A stretch of 64,000 nt of DNA, taken from assembly GCA_008921705.1 (NCBI GenBank), contig VFFE01007738.1, positions 1-64,000 on the forward strand, read 5' to 3'. Origin of the DNA: Burhinus oedicnemus (taxonomy: Eukaryota > Chordata > Aves > Charadriiformes > Burhinidae). Positions 1 through 12,186 of this stretch are shown here, piece by piece (within the stretch, counting starts at the first letter, position 1; every line of letters starts with the position of its first letter). The notes under the pieces were generated by a model. The model made no database searches and had not been told where the DNA came from. It worked only from the letters and a program-made list of their open reading frames with translations. Both the position numbers and the translations under genes were made by a program.

Positions 1-101
1 CCTTCCTTCCTTCCTTCCTTCCTTCCTTCCTTCCTTCCTTCCTTCCTTCCTTCCTTCCTTCCTTCCTTCCTTCCTTCCTCCCTCCCTCCCTCCCTCCCTC
101 C
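1..101. repeat. CCTT/CCTC tetranucleotide microsatellite
   Basis: The window opens inside an uninterrupted run of CCTT units (1 to about 79) that changes to CCTC units (to 101). All pyrimidine on the + strand. The left end is cut by the window edge, so the full array length is unknown. The block change from CCTT to CCTC is the usual picture of one point change that then spread through slippage. Confidence 0.97.
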
Positions 102-1620
102 ATATCTTAACACTCTACCTGTCGTTACACCATGTGAAAATAGACAAGGGCAGATTTAAAAGCTCACGGTGAGATTTAGCCCAGCCAGTTGCCAGTGTAG
201 TACCTGCCCCATGCCTGCTGTACAGGGAACAACAAACAGGCCACAGCCCCTTCGGCAGCACCAGAAACAGCCAGGGAAATGCGCAGCCTAAACAGTGTGT
301 CAGTACTGCAACAGCCACCCACAGCACCCACCTGCAGTGTGTCCACTCTCCTTCACTGCTGTAACCTGGCTGATGGAGATGCAAGACCCAGGTGTAGCAA
401 AAAAAGATAGGAGAGGAAAGGCTGGAGAAGAGGCTCAGAGGGGCAGAATACCCTTGGGAGAGAAGGGGTTTAGGATTGGAAGAAGCCAGTTGCTGTTGGA
501 CAGCATGGTCTGGCGTGAGCCAAGCAGGGACTCAGCAGCAGGAGAGGTCAGGAGCCGAGGGCTCCTGTGCAGAGGGTGCAGCAGGATGGGACTGTAGAGT
601 GGGGAAGGTGGGCAGCGATGGGAAGGTGGCCTCTGCGAGGGTAAGGGGGCTGGGGTGAAAGGTTCAACTCTCCTCATAGGCTTCTAAGTGGAACCACAAT
701 TTGAGGCCAGAGACACCTCTCCCCTCAGTCCCCATCTTCTTTTTTGTCTGTCTGACATACTGCGCTTCTACACTTAAGTCTGGAGCTGTTTTCCCTCTCT
801 GGATTATGAATTTGGGGCTATATCCATGTGGGAGCACTCTGCGGAGGTCCTGCTACTGTGCACAAGATCCACAAGGGGCCCCAGCTCAGACACCTCTGAC
901 TGATGCAACAGGAATTTCCTAAAGAGCTGCAAGGGGCTGATCACAGTTATAGAGTCTCAAGTTTGCCAGCAGACACAAGGGGAGACGCAGCAGCAGCTGC
1001 CCGGGGATGGGGGTGTCAGGGTTTTCCAGTGGCAGCTACTCCTCAGGTGCAGGGTAATTTATTTCTTCCCTGAAGCAATAACATCATGTTGGTCATTTGC
1101 CCTGGTAACATAGTGATGTTGTGAAATTTAGAGATTTTCAGATGTTTTCCCCCAAGAAGCTGGCTTGTTAGAGCTGCTCACAACAGATCATAGAGAAAAA
1201 TTCTAGCAAGGGGAAATCCTCTGATGGCATGAGATTTTTAAAGCACAGATTCTTCTCTTTTTTTTTTTCTGCCAAACTTACTACTTGTAACAAACAAGTA
1301 GGAAGAGTGGAAGGAGGAGGAGTATCATTACAGAGAAATGCACAGACAGTGCTGTCAGTGGGATGCTTTTGCACAGAGCCCCAATAGCTATTAAATATTT
1401 CCAGTAAATTTCCTCTTTAAATGATTACTCATTTTCTGAGAGGTTCAGCTCTGAAGAAAGTGATTTGAAGACAGATATAAAATAAAAAATTACATATGGC
1501 AAAAGGCACAAGTCCTTAAAAAGTTATGCCAGGCACAACCCCTTTATTATTTTGTATATTTTACTATATCGTTTATTCAATTGACCAAGCAATATTCAAA
1601 AGATATTATAGAATGCAGAA

Positions 1621-1631
1621 GGGGGGGGGGG
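1621..1631. repeat. poly-G run (11 bases)
   Basis: Eleven consecutive G bases in an otherwise AT-rich setting. Homopolymer length is often unreliable in assemblies. Confidence 0.9.
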
Positions 1632-2066
1632 AAGAGCATGGAATTGGAAATGGAATAAAGTGACAAATACATAACTTTACACAATATAAATAATTTATGG
1701 AAAAAATTTTGGTAGCCACCTGGGATTTATTCATACGAACTCAGTGTTTATTCACAGTTCATCCTCACTTAGATTTATATGACCCAAGATGTTTTTCTGT
1801 AGTCAAGATTTGCTTATTGGCCCAACAGCAAAAGTATTTTGAGCTTGATGAAGGGACTGTTAAGACTCGGTCATCACAAGTCTTAGCATACCATCTGCAT
1901 TGGCCATACCATGGCTATGTAAGGATATGAAAACAGTCATTGCACACACTTTTGTGTTGGAAGTCAGAAACCTCACTGGTTAGTATAAAAATGGTTATTT
2001 GAATCAAAAATTTTCCTCATTAATGACAGGTACACCTTTTTCTCCCTTCATTTTTCAGTTAAGTCT

Positions 2067-2108
2067 GTTTGTAGGCTGCCATAGAGCCATAGCCAGCAGC
2101 CTACAAAC
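2067..2108. repeat. 13-bp perfect inverted repeat, 16-base loop
   Basis: GTTTGTAGGCTGC at 2067-2079 is matched by its exact reverse complement at 2096-2108, separated by 16 bases. The arms are mixed in composition, not simply AT, so the match is less likely to be chance. The stem is too short for a typical microRNA precursor. It may be the terminal inverted repeats of a small decayed element or a chance hairpin. Confidence 0.85.
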
Positions 2109-4400
2109 CTTATCTCTGAATGTTGTAAGCGTTGGACTGACAGGGATTTTTCCCAGACTCCTAAGGACTACTGAGCTATTCCGATCCTGCCCTGATCACT
2201 TTCTAGCAGTTGCTATTAGTTTTGTTTCTGCCCCAGAAAAACTTCATGGCCAATGAAGGAATTAAAATATCAAACACATATCATTGTTTTATATATAAAA
2301 CTGCCTTAAGGTTTAGAGTGGCAAAATGACTGATGAAAGAAGACATGAGCCACCAGCTATGCGCCAAAGCAAGCAAGTGCTTCTATTTAAAGAGCACCAC
2401 CGCAGCTTTGTCTCTGCTGACAGCACACACCATTGCGTAAGTGAAGAGCCTCATAAGAAAATGTCAAGCACCAGAGGGCTTCGGACAGGATTAACAGACA
2501 GTAAGGTCCAACAAAATCATTATGATAATCCTGCCTGATCCCTGGAACCATATAATGAAAAGATTTAACTGGTCCTTCTCCAAGGTTTTGGGGACAAGGA
2601 ATTGAATTAAGTTAAGCCAAAGAGTTTTAAACAACTGCCCTCCTCTGAGGTGGTACATGGATGCCGTATTTTAACATTGTCTCTACCAGCAGAGCAGGTG
2701 GGGGGATAGCTCATTAGTTCCTGCTTATGTAGTTTTAAAGTAAGATCTTCAAAAGTCTAAGAAATGTTAGCACTTAGATCTCTTTGAATGTGAAAGAGGT
2801 AGGTAGGCTTTCAGCTCTTCAAAACTGTTTCCTGAGAAAAATAAAGGATTTTGAAATTTCTCTGGGTCTTTTCAGGTCATTTTTTTACTTGAAAAAAAGT
2901 TTTGGATATTGCTTTAATATTGAAGTCAAGCTATTTTTTAAATGAGACTAATTTTAAAAATATACAATTAACTTGAAAAGTTGAATATTAAATGCTTCAT
3001 GTGCATCTGCGTGCAATATCTCATGACTTTCAATCATGGTTATGACTGTCTTTTCCTGAAATGTATTATCTATCTTTTTTCTATTGCTGCCTTGTAACAG
3101 CTGAACAGTTGGGGGGAATGAGGTGAAACTTCATGCAAAGCTGAATGTTACAGAAGGGAAAAGTCAGTAAAATCAGAAGCCTTGATGATATTCTCCATAA
3201 TTCTTATGATTAAAAAGCAATACTAATGGCAAATTTTATCAGAATGAGTTTTATCTACTGCTCCAAATAGGGCGCAGACCCAATAGACCAGTTTATGTGT
3301 ACCTCCTGAAGAAGGATTGATTTTATTTGGGTTTTCTGTTTGTTTCTTTGCTATCTCCTGGGTTCATGAGCCTGGCTATTTACAACTGGCACATATGGAA
3401 AGGCCACACAACAACCTGCAGAGACGGCTTTTCCTTCAGAAGTTTTGCACTGTAATGCTGATGAAATCTGACTGTTCTCTTTGGAAAATCTGATGACATG
3501 AAAGCCTGGGCTAGATCTATATCCGCAATACATTAGACCTTTCCAGGGCAGATAAAATACATAAAAAATGTAAAAGAGAAGTTTCTCCTACAGGAGTCCC
3601 TACTGGTTTTATGTTTCAACAGACCACTCTGAGCGAGCAGTTAATAACCTGCTTGTCTGCAAGGATAATTCAAAATTACTGAAGGTCTTTGCTTCTGCCA
3701 GTTCCTGTTTTACCCTCACTGTAATTTCTAAATACTGGTTTGGGTACTGCTGTAAGTGTGGTGAAAATTGTCATGGAGCAACAAAAAACGGAGTTGTCGG
3801 AATTTGGTAAAAAGGATGGGGGATTCAGCTGGGAAGGCCCAGGAAAGACTGAAAGGGCTTGGACAAAGGTAATATTGCAAGACTGGGGAAAGGACCTGCA
3901 GTAAATGGAAGGACCCTGGGCACATGGTTGGGGACAGGTATGTCTAGGCTGGGGGAAAGCCTTAGACTGACTACGCTGAGCAGGAACAACAGAGGGAGAC
4001 AGACACCTGCTCTCTCCCCATTGCTTTGCAACGAAGACTCATGCCTGGAGGAGACGAGGCATGCACAGGACTTCAGCTGTGCTCCCTCCACTTTCCTGCC
4101 CCACTCAATGCCAGGACGATGGCAGCTGTGAGCAGTGGATCTGTTTGTTGTATTAATTTGGCAGGCTGAACGCAGAACACAGTCTGGGAACAGACGTTGC
4201 CTGCAGAAGGGGAAGCTTTAATGAGAGCTGTTTGTGGAAACACCACGTAGCCTTCCTCAGAGTCCTGTATTGGAAAAGAGCTGCAATTTATCCTTCTCTT
4301 CCCAACACAAGTGTGTCTGGCCTATCAAGTCCAGATTTGATTTCTTTCAATTTTCTTTGTTTCTGTTTCATTAAGCTTCCTGGCACCTAAGAGGATAGTA

Positions 4401-4418
4401 AAATAAATAAATAAATAA
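4401..4418. repeat. short AAAT microsatellite
   Basis: About four to five AAAT-type units in a row. Short and unremarkable. Confidence 0.8.
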
Positions 4419-4842
4419 TTATTCTCATCCACATAACCATAAAACAAAACAATCCTAAATAACTTCTTAAGTAAAGCCTTTTAAGCCAGCTCATTAACCC
4501 AGAACTGAAAGTCAAACAAACATCTTTTCCTTAAAATTTGCAGTGTCAAAGCTTTCATTTAGACTGCCTCTGTCATTGCATAAGTAGATTCAGATCACCA
4601 AAGAAATAAACTCCAAAATGTTTTCTGTATATTCTTGTATGACGTTTGTTTCTGAAGTAAGTTTACATATGGCCTTGGGAAATCTACAACACGTATAAAA
4701 GAAAAGAAAGAGAAAAACATAGATTACTGCCCTTGAACATGAACGAACCTGAACTTCACGATTCAGTCCCACACAGATCTTAGTTGTCTTGTTTTCTGGA
4801 GACATTTGAATAAGGATGCTATTGGTATTGTTGTGCTGTTTA

Positions 4843-4866
4843 TTATTATTATTACTAATAATAATA
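4843..4866. repeat. short ATT/AAT trinucleotide repeat
   Basis: ATT units followed by AAT units, which together form an AT-rich imperfect inverted repeat. Confidence 0.75.
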
Positions 4867-5622
4867 GGCATGAACAAGTGGTTCCCAAACTCCTTCAGTG
4901 TGAAACCAGGTTTAGCAGTCTGAGTCTATCTTTCCTACTTGGAAAGGAGAACCAATGACACCCACCTCCTATTGCTAAAGCAAGTTCCTTACAGAGGGAT
5001 GCTCCCCTGACAACGCAGGCAGTGCTATCGCTGCTTCTCCATCAAGGCTGTTGTGCTTCTGCAAGGGCTTTGATCCCTTGGCTGAAATCATTCCTCTCCT
5101 TCCAGTTCTTTCTCAACAACTACTGTACTGCCTCTTTCCCTCTCTGCGTTTCTGATGATGTTTTCTGTTTTTCCTCCAGGAGTTCACTGCATAAAAAACA
5201 ACCTTTTTCTCACTAAGCGAGAAATTCCCAGTGTGAAAAAATTAACAAGTAAAAGATTTTTTTAAAAGAAAAACTATTTGGGCTAAAAGTAAAAGCCTTC
5301 TACTATTAGAAGAGGGAATACTAAACTCAACCTAGTTCTTCCAGACCTGTGGTATGAATTGTTCTGCTCATATGCCAGTATTTGAGAATTTCACACCGAG
5401 ATGAAACAGAAATTAATATGCAATAAAGTGTAAGGAATTAACAAATGGTAAACAAAAAAATCCCATTTGCAACATGCATGCAGTATGGACTATAACACAT
5501 AATTAAACATTAAGAAATAGCAAAAAATAGCATTAAAAGTATTTCAAGAGAATACTAATATATATGGCACCTACCCACACAATGAGCCATTTATAGCATC
5601 AGTGAGTAACGAATGGGCTGTA

Positions 5623-5644
5623 TAATGAAATAATTATTTCATTA
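5623..5644. repeat. 22-bp perfect palindrome
   Basis: Eleven-base arms meet with no spacer, centred between 5633 and 5634 (core ATAATTAT). Every base pair matches. It is AT-rich, which raises the chance rate. No function is known for it. Confidence 0.85.
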
Positions 5645-6099
5645 AAAATTGTCTAGTTAAAGAAAATCAAGACTTCCAAATTACAGACTTGTTTTGTGGA
5701 AGAAACTCACTAACTGCTCACTCTGCAAGAGCTAAAGGTTTCGGAGTCAAACAGCCAAGAAGAAGGCGGCTCAGGAGTCAGGCAGTGGGAGCTAACTAAG
5801 CTGGAGAACACAAGGCAATGTACTAAAACAATACCAAACAGCAAACCAGCTGCATTTAAAGTACTAGCTAGAATCCTTTAGACCCAGTGAGAAGGCACTC
5901 CAATACTCTTCGTAAGAGTCCACTCAAAGCACGTGCAGAGGTGTCTCTCAGACCAGACAGGATTCTCTCACCTGACTTTGACTATCTAGAAGTGCCTTAT
6001 GACCATTTCTCCGTGTTATATGGGCTCCATTTGTGCCTGAGGCACATCCTGAGGAAGTTCAATCCTATCCAAAAAGACCTGAGAAGGGTTTTTTTTCTT

Positions 6100-6386
6100 T
6101 CTATTCACTACAGAGGGAAACTAGACAATTCTCATTAAGACAGGTGCATTTAGGCAAGATTTGCAGCAAGAGAAAATCCAGTTAGATACTAGATTAAAAA
6201 AAGCATCACAATAAGGGTGGTCATGTATTGGAAGAGAGGCCCAGAAATGCTATGCAATCTCTACCCTTGGAGACATCCAAAAATGATTGAACAAAGTCCT
6301 GAGCAAGTTAATGTAGGTTTGGAGTTTGCATTGTTTTGGGCAGAGTGGCCCCAGAGGTTCCTTCCTGGCTAAATGATTCTGTGATT
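6100..6386 (+). mobile_element. CR1 LINE fragment, 3' end
   Basis: The stretch follows the end of avian CR1 elements in order. It starts with a 'gatactag..aaaaa' block near 6185, then 'gggtggtcatg.attgga' near 6214, then 'cccttggagacatcca' near 6265 and 'gtcctgagcaa' near 6296. It ends with 'ccccagaggttccttcctggc' and 'gattctgtgatt' at about 6351-6383. This is a 5'-truncated, diverged copy in + orientation. The 3' end is clear because CR1 ends in short tandem copies of an ATTCTGTG-like unit, of which one and a part remain. The left edge is approximate. No reverse-transcriptase reading frame survives. Confidence 0.85.
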
Positions 6387-9300
6387 GGATGAATCCTTTC
6401 TGCAGAACGGTTATATTATTTATCCACCCACAGCTCCACATGCTTTTATGATTTTCCCTCCCTGGGCCATGCTGTGTCTTCCCTGGACACATCAAACTCT
6501 GAGAGAGCTCAGAGGGGTCTGGACATGAAAAAAGGTTCAGCTCACCTCCCCACCACACACATTTTTTCAGCCATATATTTTCACTATATTATATCTGTAT
6601 TTGGATCAAAATAAGGGAAGTGTATTGAATATTTTCAGCTACAGATAGCACCATCTCTATCCAAACAATAGCTATTGGATATACAATTCTGGAGGGGTTT
6701 TGGCAAGTGAAAAGATATTAGCTGAATATTTACTATGCAAAACAGCTGTAGCATTCAGAAACCAATAAACAAATGATACATTTATAAATGTATTAATTTT
6801 TAAAGAACAGTTATTTTCAGACATATTACTTGCTCACTTTGACAGAGAAATGGAAGTAGGAAATCAGTGGATGCATTTCTGACTGAGCTTTTTTGAACCA
6901 TATGTGATATTAGAAACTTTAAAAAAACTCCCTTCTGTTTGTATAGGCAGTCCTATATCATTTTTACAAGAAAATAAACACAATAAATGTAGGCATTGCT
7001 TGGAGAATACAACTTTTGTATACCTAATCTTTCACATCAGTCATGTTTAATTAGCTCCGGTTGTTTCTATTATGAAAAGTTTTAATACGTTTATTCAAAG
7101 ATCCTGTATTTAAAGTACCGATAGTTACTCAACAAAGACCAGACTAAGAAAAGCGCAGTTCCAGAGTCAAACTAGCTTGAAACTGCTGCAAATTGTACGA
7201 GAGCAGACGGTGAATTCACGTGGTGTGCCATGACCTCAAAGAGGTTCCATCCCATGGAGGATTTGCCGCCCCCAGGACTACTGAAAGGGCTTGTATTAGT
7301 GTTAGTCCAAGCTGATTCAGTAGAGGTGGTTATTAAAGGCAGTGCCAATTCCCAAACCAACTGTTAAAAACTATTACATCAAGCTCAGCTCTTGCGCTCT
7401 CTCCCCAGAGCCATGCCCCAAGCTTTACTCAGGAGCAGCCCCTCCGTCTTCTCCCTGTGTCCCCATAACCAGGGCTCTGCTGTGGCCTTGCTCCATGCCT
7501 CGCTATCAATCATTTGCATCCTTTACAGTAATGGACTGAACACGGCCCCGAGGTACAAATACTCTTAAACTTCAGAAGTGTTAAAAGGATTATTATGGCA
7601 ACTCCTCCAGATCAGTTAGTATGTGCAAGTGACACATTTATACACCGTTTCCAAGCACAGCAACTAAAACCGAAAGTAAGTTTAAATTAGATAACAGATC
7701 TTAAATTAAAAATTGATTAAACATTAGACTATTGCAGTTCAGGTACAGGAGCAGAGAAATATTTCACTGTGCTTATGGGTAACCGTAAAAAACTCTAATA
7801 ACTGCTATTAAGCTTGCAAGATGATTTGATTATGTTTTCGATCTTAGTAAAATTAAACTCCATGCGACATATTATATAGGCTAGGTAGAATTCCTGTAAG
7901 CATAAAAATTAATGTTGTGAATATACTTGGATTTGATCAGCTGAAATACAATATTATCTCGAATATAAACTATGTTTGCTAGGCAGTACACTTGTGATGC
8001 TCAGCAATCTGGCACAGCATTCTAATCAAAACTGGTACTGATAATATAATAGATAAGAAATAGCCCAATGAACTGAAATGACTTCACATCAGAAGCACCC
8101 GGATTAATTCTAGCAGAATGGACTTAGATTCAGCCCACAGCACCCTCTCTACTATCTTTTTTTCTGGCACTCCTCTTCCTGTCATGTGGAGGGAAGAGTA
8201 TTCACCAAATAACAATAACACAAGCATCCCTCTTACATGATAGGTCTGCAGTGTATGTTTGGGATCTCCGTGTGTTCTAACACAAAGCTGGGTAAATGTT
8301 CATCAGGTGATGAGCAACATTTTGCTCATGACAGCCGTGGCTTCTGGGTATGTGAAATTGCAAAGAAGGCTAGATTGCCTTTGAGTGTCACTGTAAATAT
8401 CCATGTGATGTCACCTCAAAAAAATTTTGAGCATCACCACTCATTCCATTATAGTACATTACTTTATAGTACTGAAATAATAATTTGTTAAATCCACACT
8501 ATCTTTGTTATTCATGTAGTTCTAAAGGTCAACATTAAATCTGAATAGAATATAGTCCCACTTAGTTATGGGGTATTTCAACTCTAGACACAGATCGTGA
8601 TACACAAGGAACTAATTTAGATCTGTCCTGTAATCTGTACTTGCTAAATACTCCCCAGGGCACAGCTGTGCTACCGACTGCTTAAAGAACAGAGCAGTCC
8701 CCAAGTTCATGTGCAGCTGTGGTTTGTCAGAAAACGCAGGGAAACACCAACAAATCCTTTAGAGTTGTGCTGGGTCTTTTTCTGAAGATACATCAACCCA
8801 AAGTTCTAAGAAAGTCTGAATATCCAGGAAGCCTACAGAATACAAAACACATAGAAAATAAACAAAGAAATGAGGAGCGGTGTGTGAAGTTGTAAACCTC
8901 CCATGTCAAAAGAATTTTCCTGTTAAACAACCCTCATGCTAAGAAAATTGGTAAAGAACAGGCATGTGTTCTGCAGCGTGGCATGTCGTCACACCGGAAG
9001 GTCTGGCATCTAAAATAACTCTAGGTCCTAAATCCCACTTTGGAAACATGTGATATTTTACTTCCCTTCAGCCAAACAGAGAGAATCTTAAGTGATCAGA
9101 TACCATGGCAATTAAAATGAACAGTGTCAGGCTCTGTAACATCAAACCTTCATATGGAAGGATTGTCAGATTCTTTAGACAGATAATTCACTCATCAAAA
9201 CTGAAGACATTAGTTAATTAAAGCATGTGCAAATTCATGTTGAATGTACCGAATAATTTTTATTTTAAAACATGAAAAAATACACGGTGATCAAAAAATG

Positions 9301-11992
9301 CACTCTCATTTTTTTAAACTTCCAAAATTTAATTTCCAGTTGTTTTTAAAACAAGGCTACACTTAAAAACATGTATTTTCAAAGTAAATAAATTGGTTTA
9401 TTTTAGGTCAAGCACAAGCCAAACAAAAAAAAAATGCTATTCTTCCAGCAAAACTAAAAATATTTTAGATATTCACTTGGCTCTAAACTATAGACCTGCA
9501 TTTTCAAGCAGAAAAATTGCAAAGCACTGAAATGAAGGCAAACAGGTGCTCTTGTAAGAGACAAATCAGCCCCAGGCAAATCAGCAAGGGGATTGTGACC
9601 ACAATGGGAAGGAAATGTGCAGCATCGAAATTTCTTCCAGACAGCCCCTGCCTGTGAGGTTCCCACAGAGGCCAGGCTGTTATGAAAAACTACTTTTCTT
9701 AGCAGAACCATAAAACACCACCTGCATTCTCCAAGGATGGGGTCAATCCCAGCTGGATCCCAAAACTCCCATTTGCATTGGCCTGCACCAGCAATGGCAA
9801 ATCAGACATCACCTTTTTTTTTTTTAAATGAAACAATGTCATTTTTTTTAATAAAAAGAAATCTCTTCATAGATTATCAGACCTACAGCTTTAGGTTTGG
9901 TTCTTAACTCCCCCTGTCCCACCAGCTTAGCACTTACCTTATTTGTATTCACCTTGCAGAGCTGGAGCAGCCACAGCAACCCTACAGGACAACAAGGAGG
10001 CAGGAGGTGAAGTTGTGTTAGTCCTCTCCCTCCCCACAACTATTCTCAACAGAACAAGTCCAACAGTGTAGTTGGTCTTGCTTTTCTTCAATCCGTTTGT
10101 CTTCTGTTTTTTCATGCACTGGATCAGCACAGTTTTCGCTCAAAAGCAATGACAAACTTTCAGTGGACTTTTCCATTAGAAAGGTCAGAAACCAGCTCTA
10201 CTAATCCATTCAAATGAACTTCAGGCTGGCACCAATTTCACCACAATTAGATCATTTTGCAGATAAAATCAGGAAGAGCTCTTGCATCATGAAGACCAGA
10301 CCTCCCCAAACCAGGCTACAGAATTTCATGTTTACTCCTGTACTGGCACCAACCATTTGTATTGAAGGCACATATTCTGAAAATAAGCTTCATTTTAACA
10401 TTTTTCATTGTTTTTTAAAGGCAAAACAAAGCCAAATTCGTTTTCCTACAAGGCATAAATGCAAAGTCTCAGAGATGTTTTTGTGGGTTGAAGTTTATAA
10501 ATGCAAAGTTGGTCTCTGCAAAGCCAACATTTTGACCCAAAGCAAAACTTCTGATTTTGAAAAAATATGTTTAATTCTATATTCCTATTTTATTTTCTAC
10601 TGTATTTTGTCATAAATGGTGACTTTTTTATGTCCTGTATTTTACACACAGTATTTTACTACATAGTAACAGCCAATGCACAGTTTTCAAGGACCACTGT
10701 GCCTTTGTAGTCAGGCTAATAATCAGTTCTGCTGGTCAGTGTTGACCACATGTTATTGTACAACTTTTTGGTAGTAAGTATAAGCAAACCACAATCATAT
10801 ATTTCTTTACGCCAGGTACTGTGTCCCCTTACCGCCCTTTGGCAGTGGCTCTTTGTACTTTGGGCTACCCTGCTGACACTGACATCGGTTTGCCCAGGAA
10901 AAAGAAGGTTCAACCCAAAGACTTTATGACCTATGCAAAGAAACTGCATTCCTGAGCGGGGCTGCAGGCTGCACCATGGGCACCGCTGGCAACTCCATGC
11001 AGAGCAATCACTTCTTCCTGGCTCTGCAGAGAAGACATGGGACAATGCTGGAGGCACTACCAACGCCAGAGCTGCAGTGAGTGAAGGACAGCAGTGTGCT
11101 GTCCTCTTTCTCCTCCCACTCCTGACCCCCAAAATCCCATCCAAAGATGCAAGTTGAAGAGAAGAGTGTGTGACTGCACTGTTAAAGATCACGTTGCAAT
11201 GTGTACAAACGTGATTGGGGATGCTAGGGTAAAAAATAATAGTAATTCAAGCCTAAGGCAAGCACCGGCTTCAGAAAGTTCAGCCTGCAATAAAAGTTTG
11301 GAAAGCTTCACCAATTAGGGATGTCTTCACAGTAGGCAGCTGATAGCTCCAGTTTCCAAGGCCAGTCCCAGCATATGCATAACATTATTTCCTGCTGCCT
11401 TCTTAAGTATCTCTTAATTATAAGAACTGAAAGCCCCCTGGTTCTTGTATTATAGAGAAGTGTAATTAAGCATACTTGAGGGTTCCCTGTACGTTTTGCT
11501 ATTCAATAAACCTTTTCATTGCAACTGAAGGCCGAAGATCGAGGTAGCAAGGCCAACTCACATCTCCACATGTGTTTTCCAAACTGTTATCCATGGTCAA
11601 GCCTCAACATTGCACTCCAATAGGCAGACAGGGGAAGATTAGCCCTATGATTAGCACTTTAATTATGCTCCTATTTTGTAGCATTCCACTGATTTGCAGT
11701 AGCTTCAGCAGTGGAAGAATCCTGGAAATATCTGACAGTTCTATTACATAGGGCTGCCTTATATTTTATAAGTGTATATAAAAATTTTATATAGACAGTC
11801 TATATACAAGTATACATTTAAAAATTTATGCATACATACACGCACTGTTCTCCTTATCATTATCTCTTTAGTTTATTTTCCCATCCAGGGCCTCAGTGTG
11901 TATAAGAATTCAGACAGGTGAGTTGTAAAGTGCTGGAAGACTGACCACAGGGGTCACCATATTCCCTGCTGAAGGCTGAAGGTATAAGACAA
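6387..11992. other. non-coding DNA, no gene seen
   Basis: Only chance ORFs are present, the longest being 158 codons at 10716-11192 on the minus strand. None has a recognisable domain, signal peptide or conserved composition. A poly-T run near 9811-9822 and scattered A-tracts are the only simple repeats. An AT-rich double hairpin lies at 11775-11806. Confidence 0.65.
11775..11806. repeat. two overlapping AT-rich hairpins
   Basis: Two inverted repeats share the TATATA block at 11788-11793. One has nine-base arms around a single A at 11784, the other nine-base arms around a single A at 11797. The shared arm means only one hairpin can form at a time. Confidence 0.7.
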
Positions 11993-12056
11993 ATTTTTCT
12001 CCCCTCTCCCTTTCTCTCTCTCTTCTTTCCCCTCCTACATCTCTCCTTCTCTCCCA
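11993..12056. repeat. pyrimidine-rich (CT) low-complexity tract
   Basis: A run of C and T with few purines on the + strand, directly before an A/C-rich tract. On the minus strand it yields a repetitive Arg/Glu/Gly-rich chance reading frame. Confidence 0.85.
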
Positions 12057-12057
12057 A

Positions 12058-12186
12058 TTAAAAAACAAAACAAAACAAAAACACAAAAAAACCCCAACAG
12101 CAACAACAAAAAAACCCACCAACCAACCAACCAAACAAACAAAAACCAAAACCACAAACAGAAAAAGAGAGAGAGGAAAAAAAAAT
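12058..12186. repeat. A/C-rich low-complexity tract
   Basis: Short units of AAAAC, CCAA and AAAC type with almost no T on the + strand, ending in a GA-rich piece. Together with the CT tract before it this makes about 190 bp of strand-asymmetric sequence. A poly-A-like tail of an old retroposon is possible but no body of one is recognisable next to it. Confidence 0.8.

Larger units (their letters stand above)
102..6099. other. non-coding DNA, no gene seen
   Basis: No ORF here looks like a protein: all are under about 105 codons, low in domain-like composition and unrelated to families I recognise. Small items inside are an 11-base G run at 1621-1631, an AAAT repeat near 4401-4418, an ATT/AAT repeat near 4843-4866, a 13-bp stem-loop at 2067-2108 and a 22-bp palindrome at 5623-5644. 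The sequence is AT-rich and fits intergenic or deep intronic DNA. Confidence 0.7.

Noticed and set aside
4875..4915. Possible old DNA-transposon end ('gtggttcccaaactcc')
   Set aside because: The phrase is common in old hAT-type repeats, but I could not find a second inverted end or target duplication.
10214..10615. 133-codon + strand ORF
   Set aside because: Considered as a possible exon or retroposed gene. No family resemblance, no poly-A tail and no repeat flanks.
10716..11192. 158-codon minus-strand ORF
   Set aside because: Mixed composition with no recognisable family, and no CpG island, splice context or nearby poly(A) signal.
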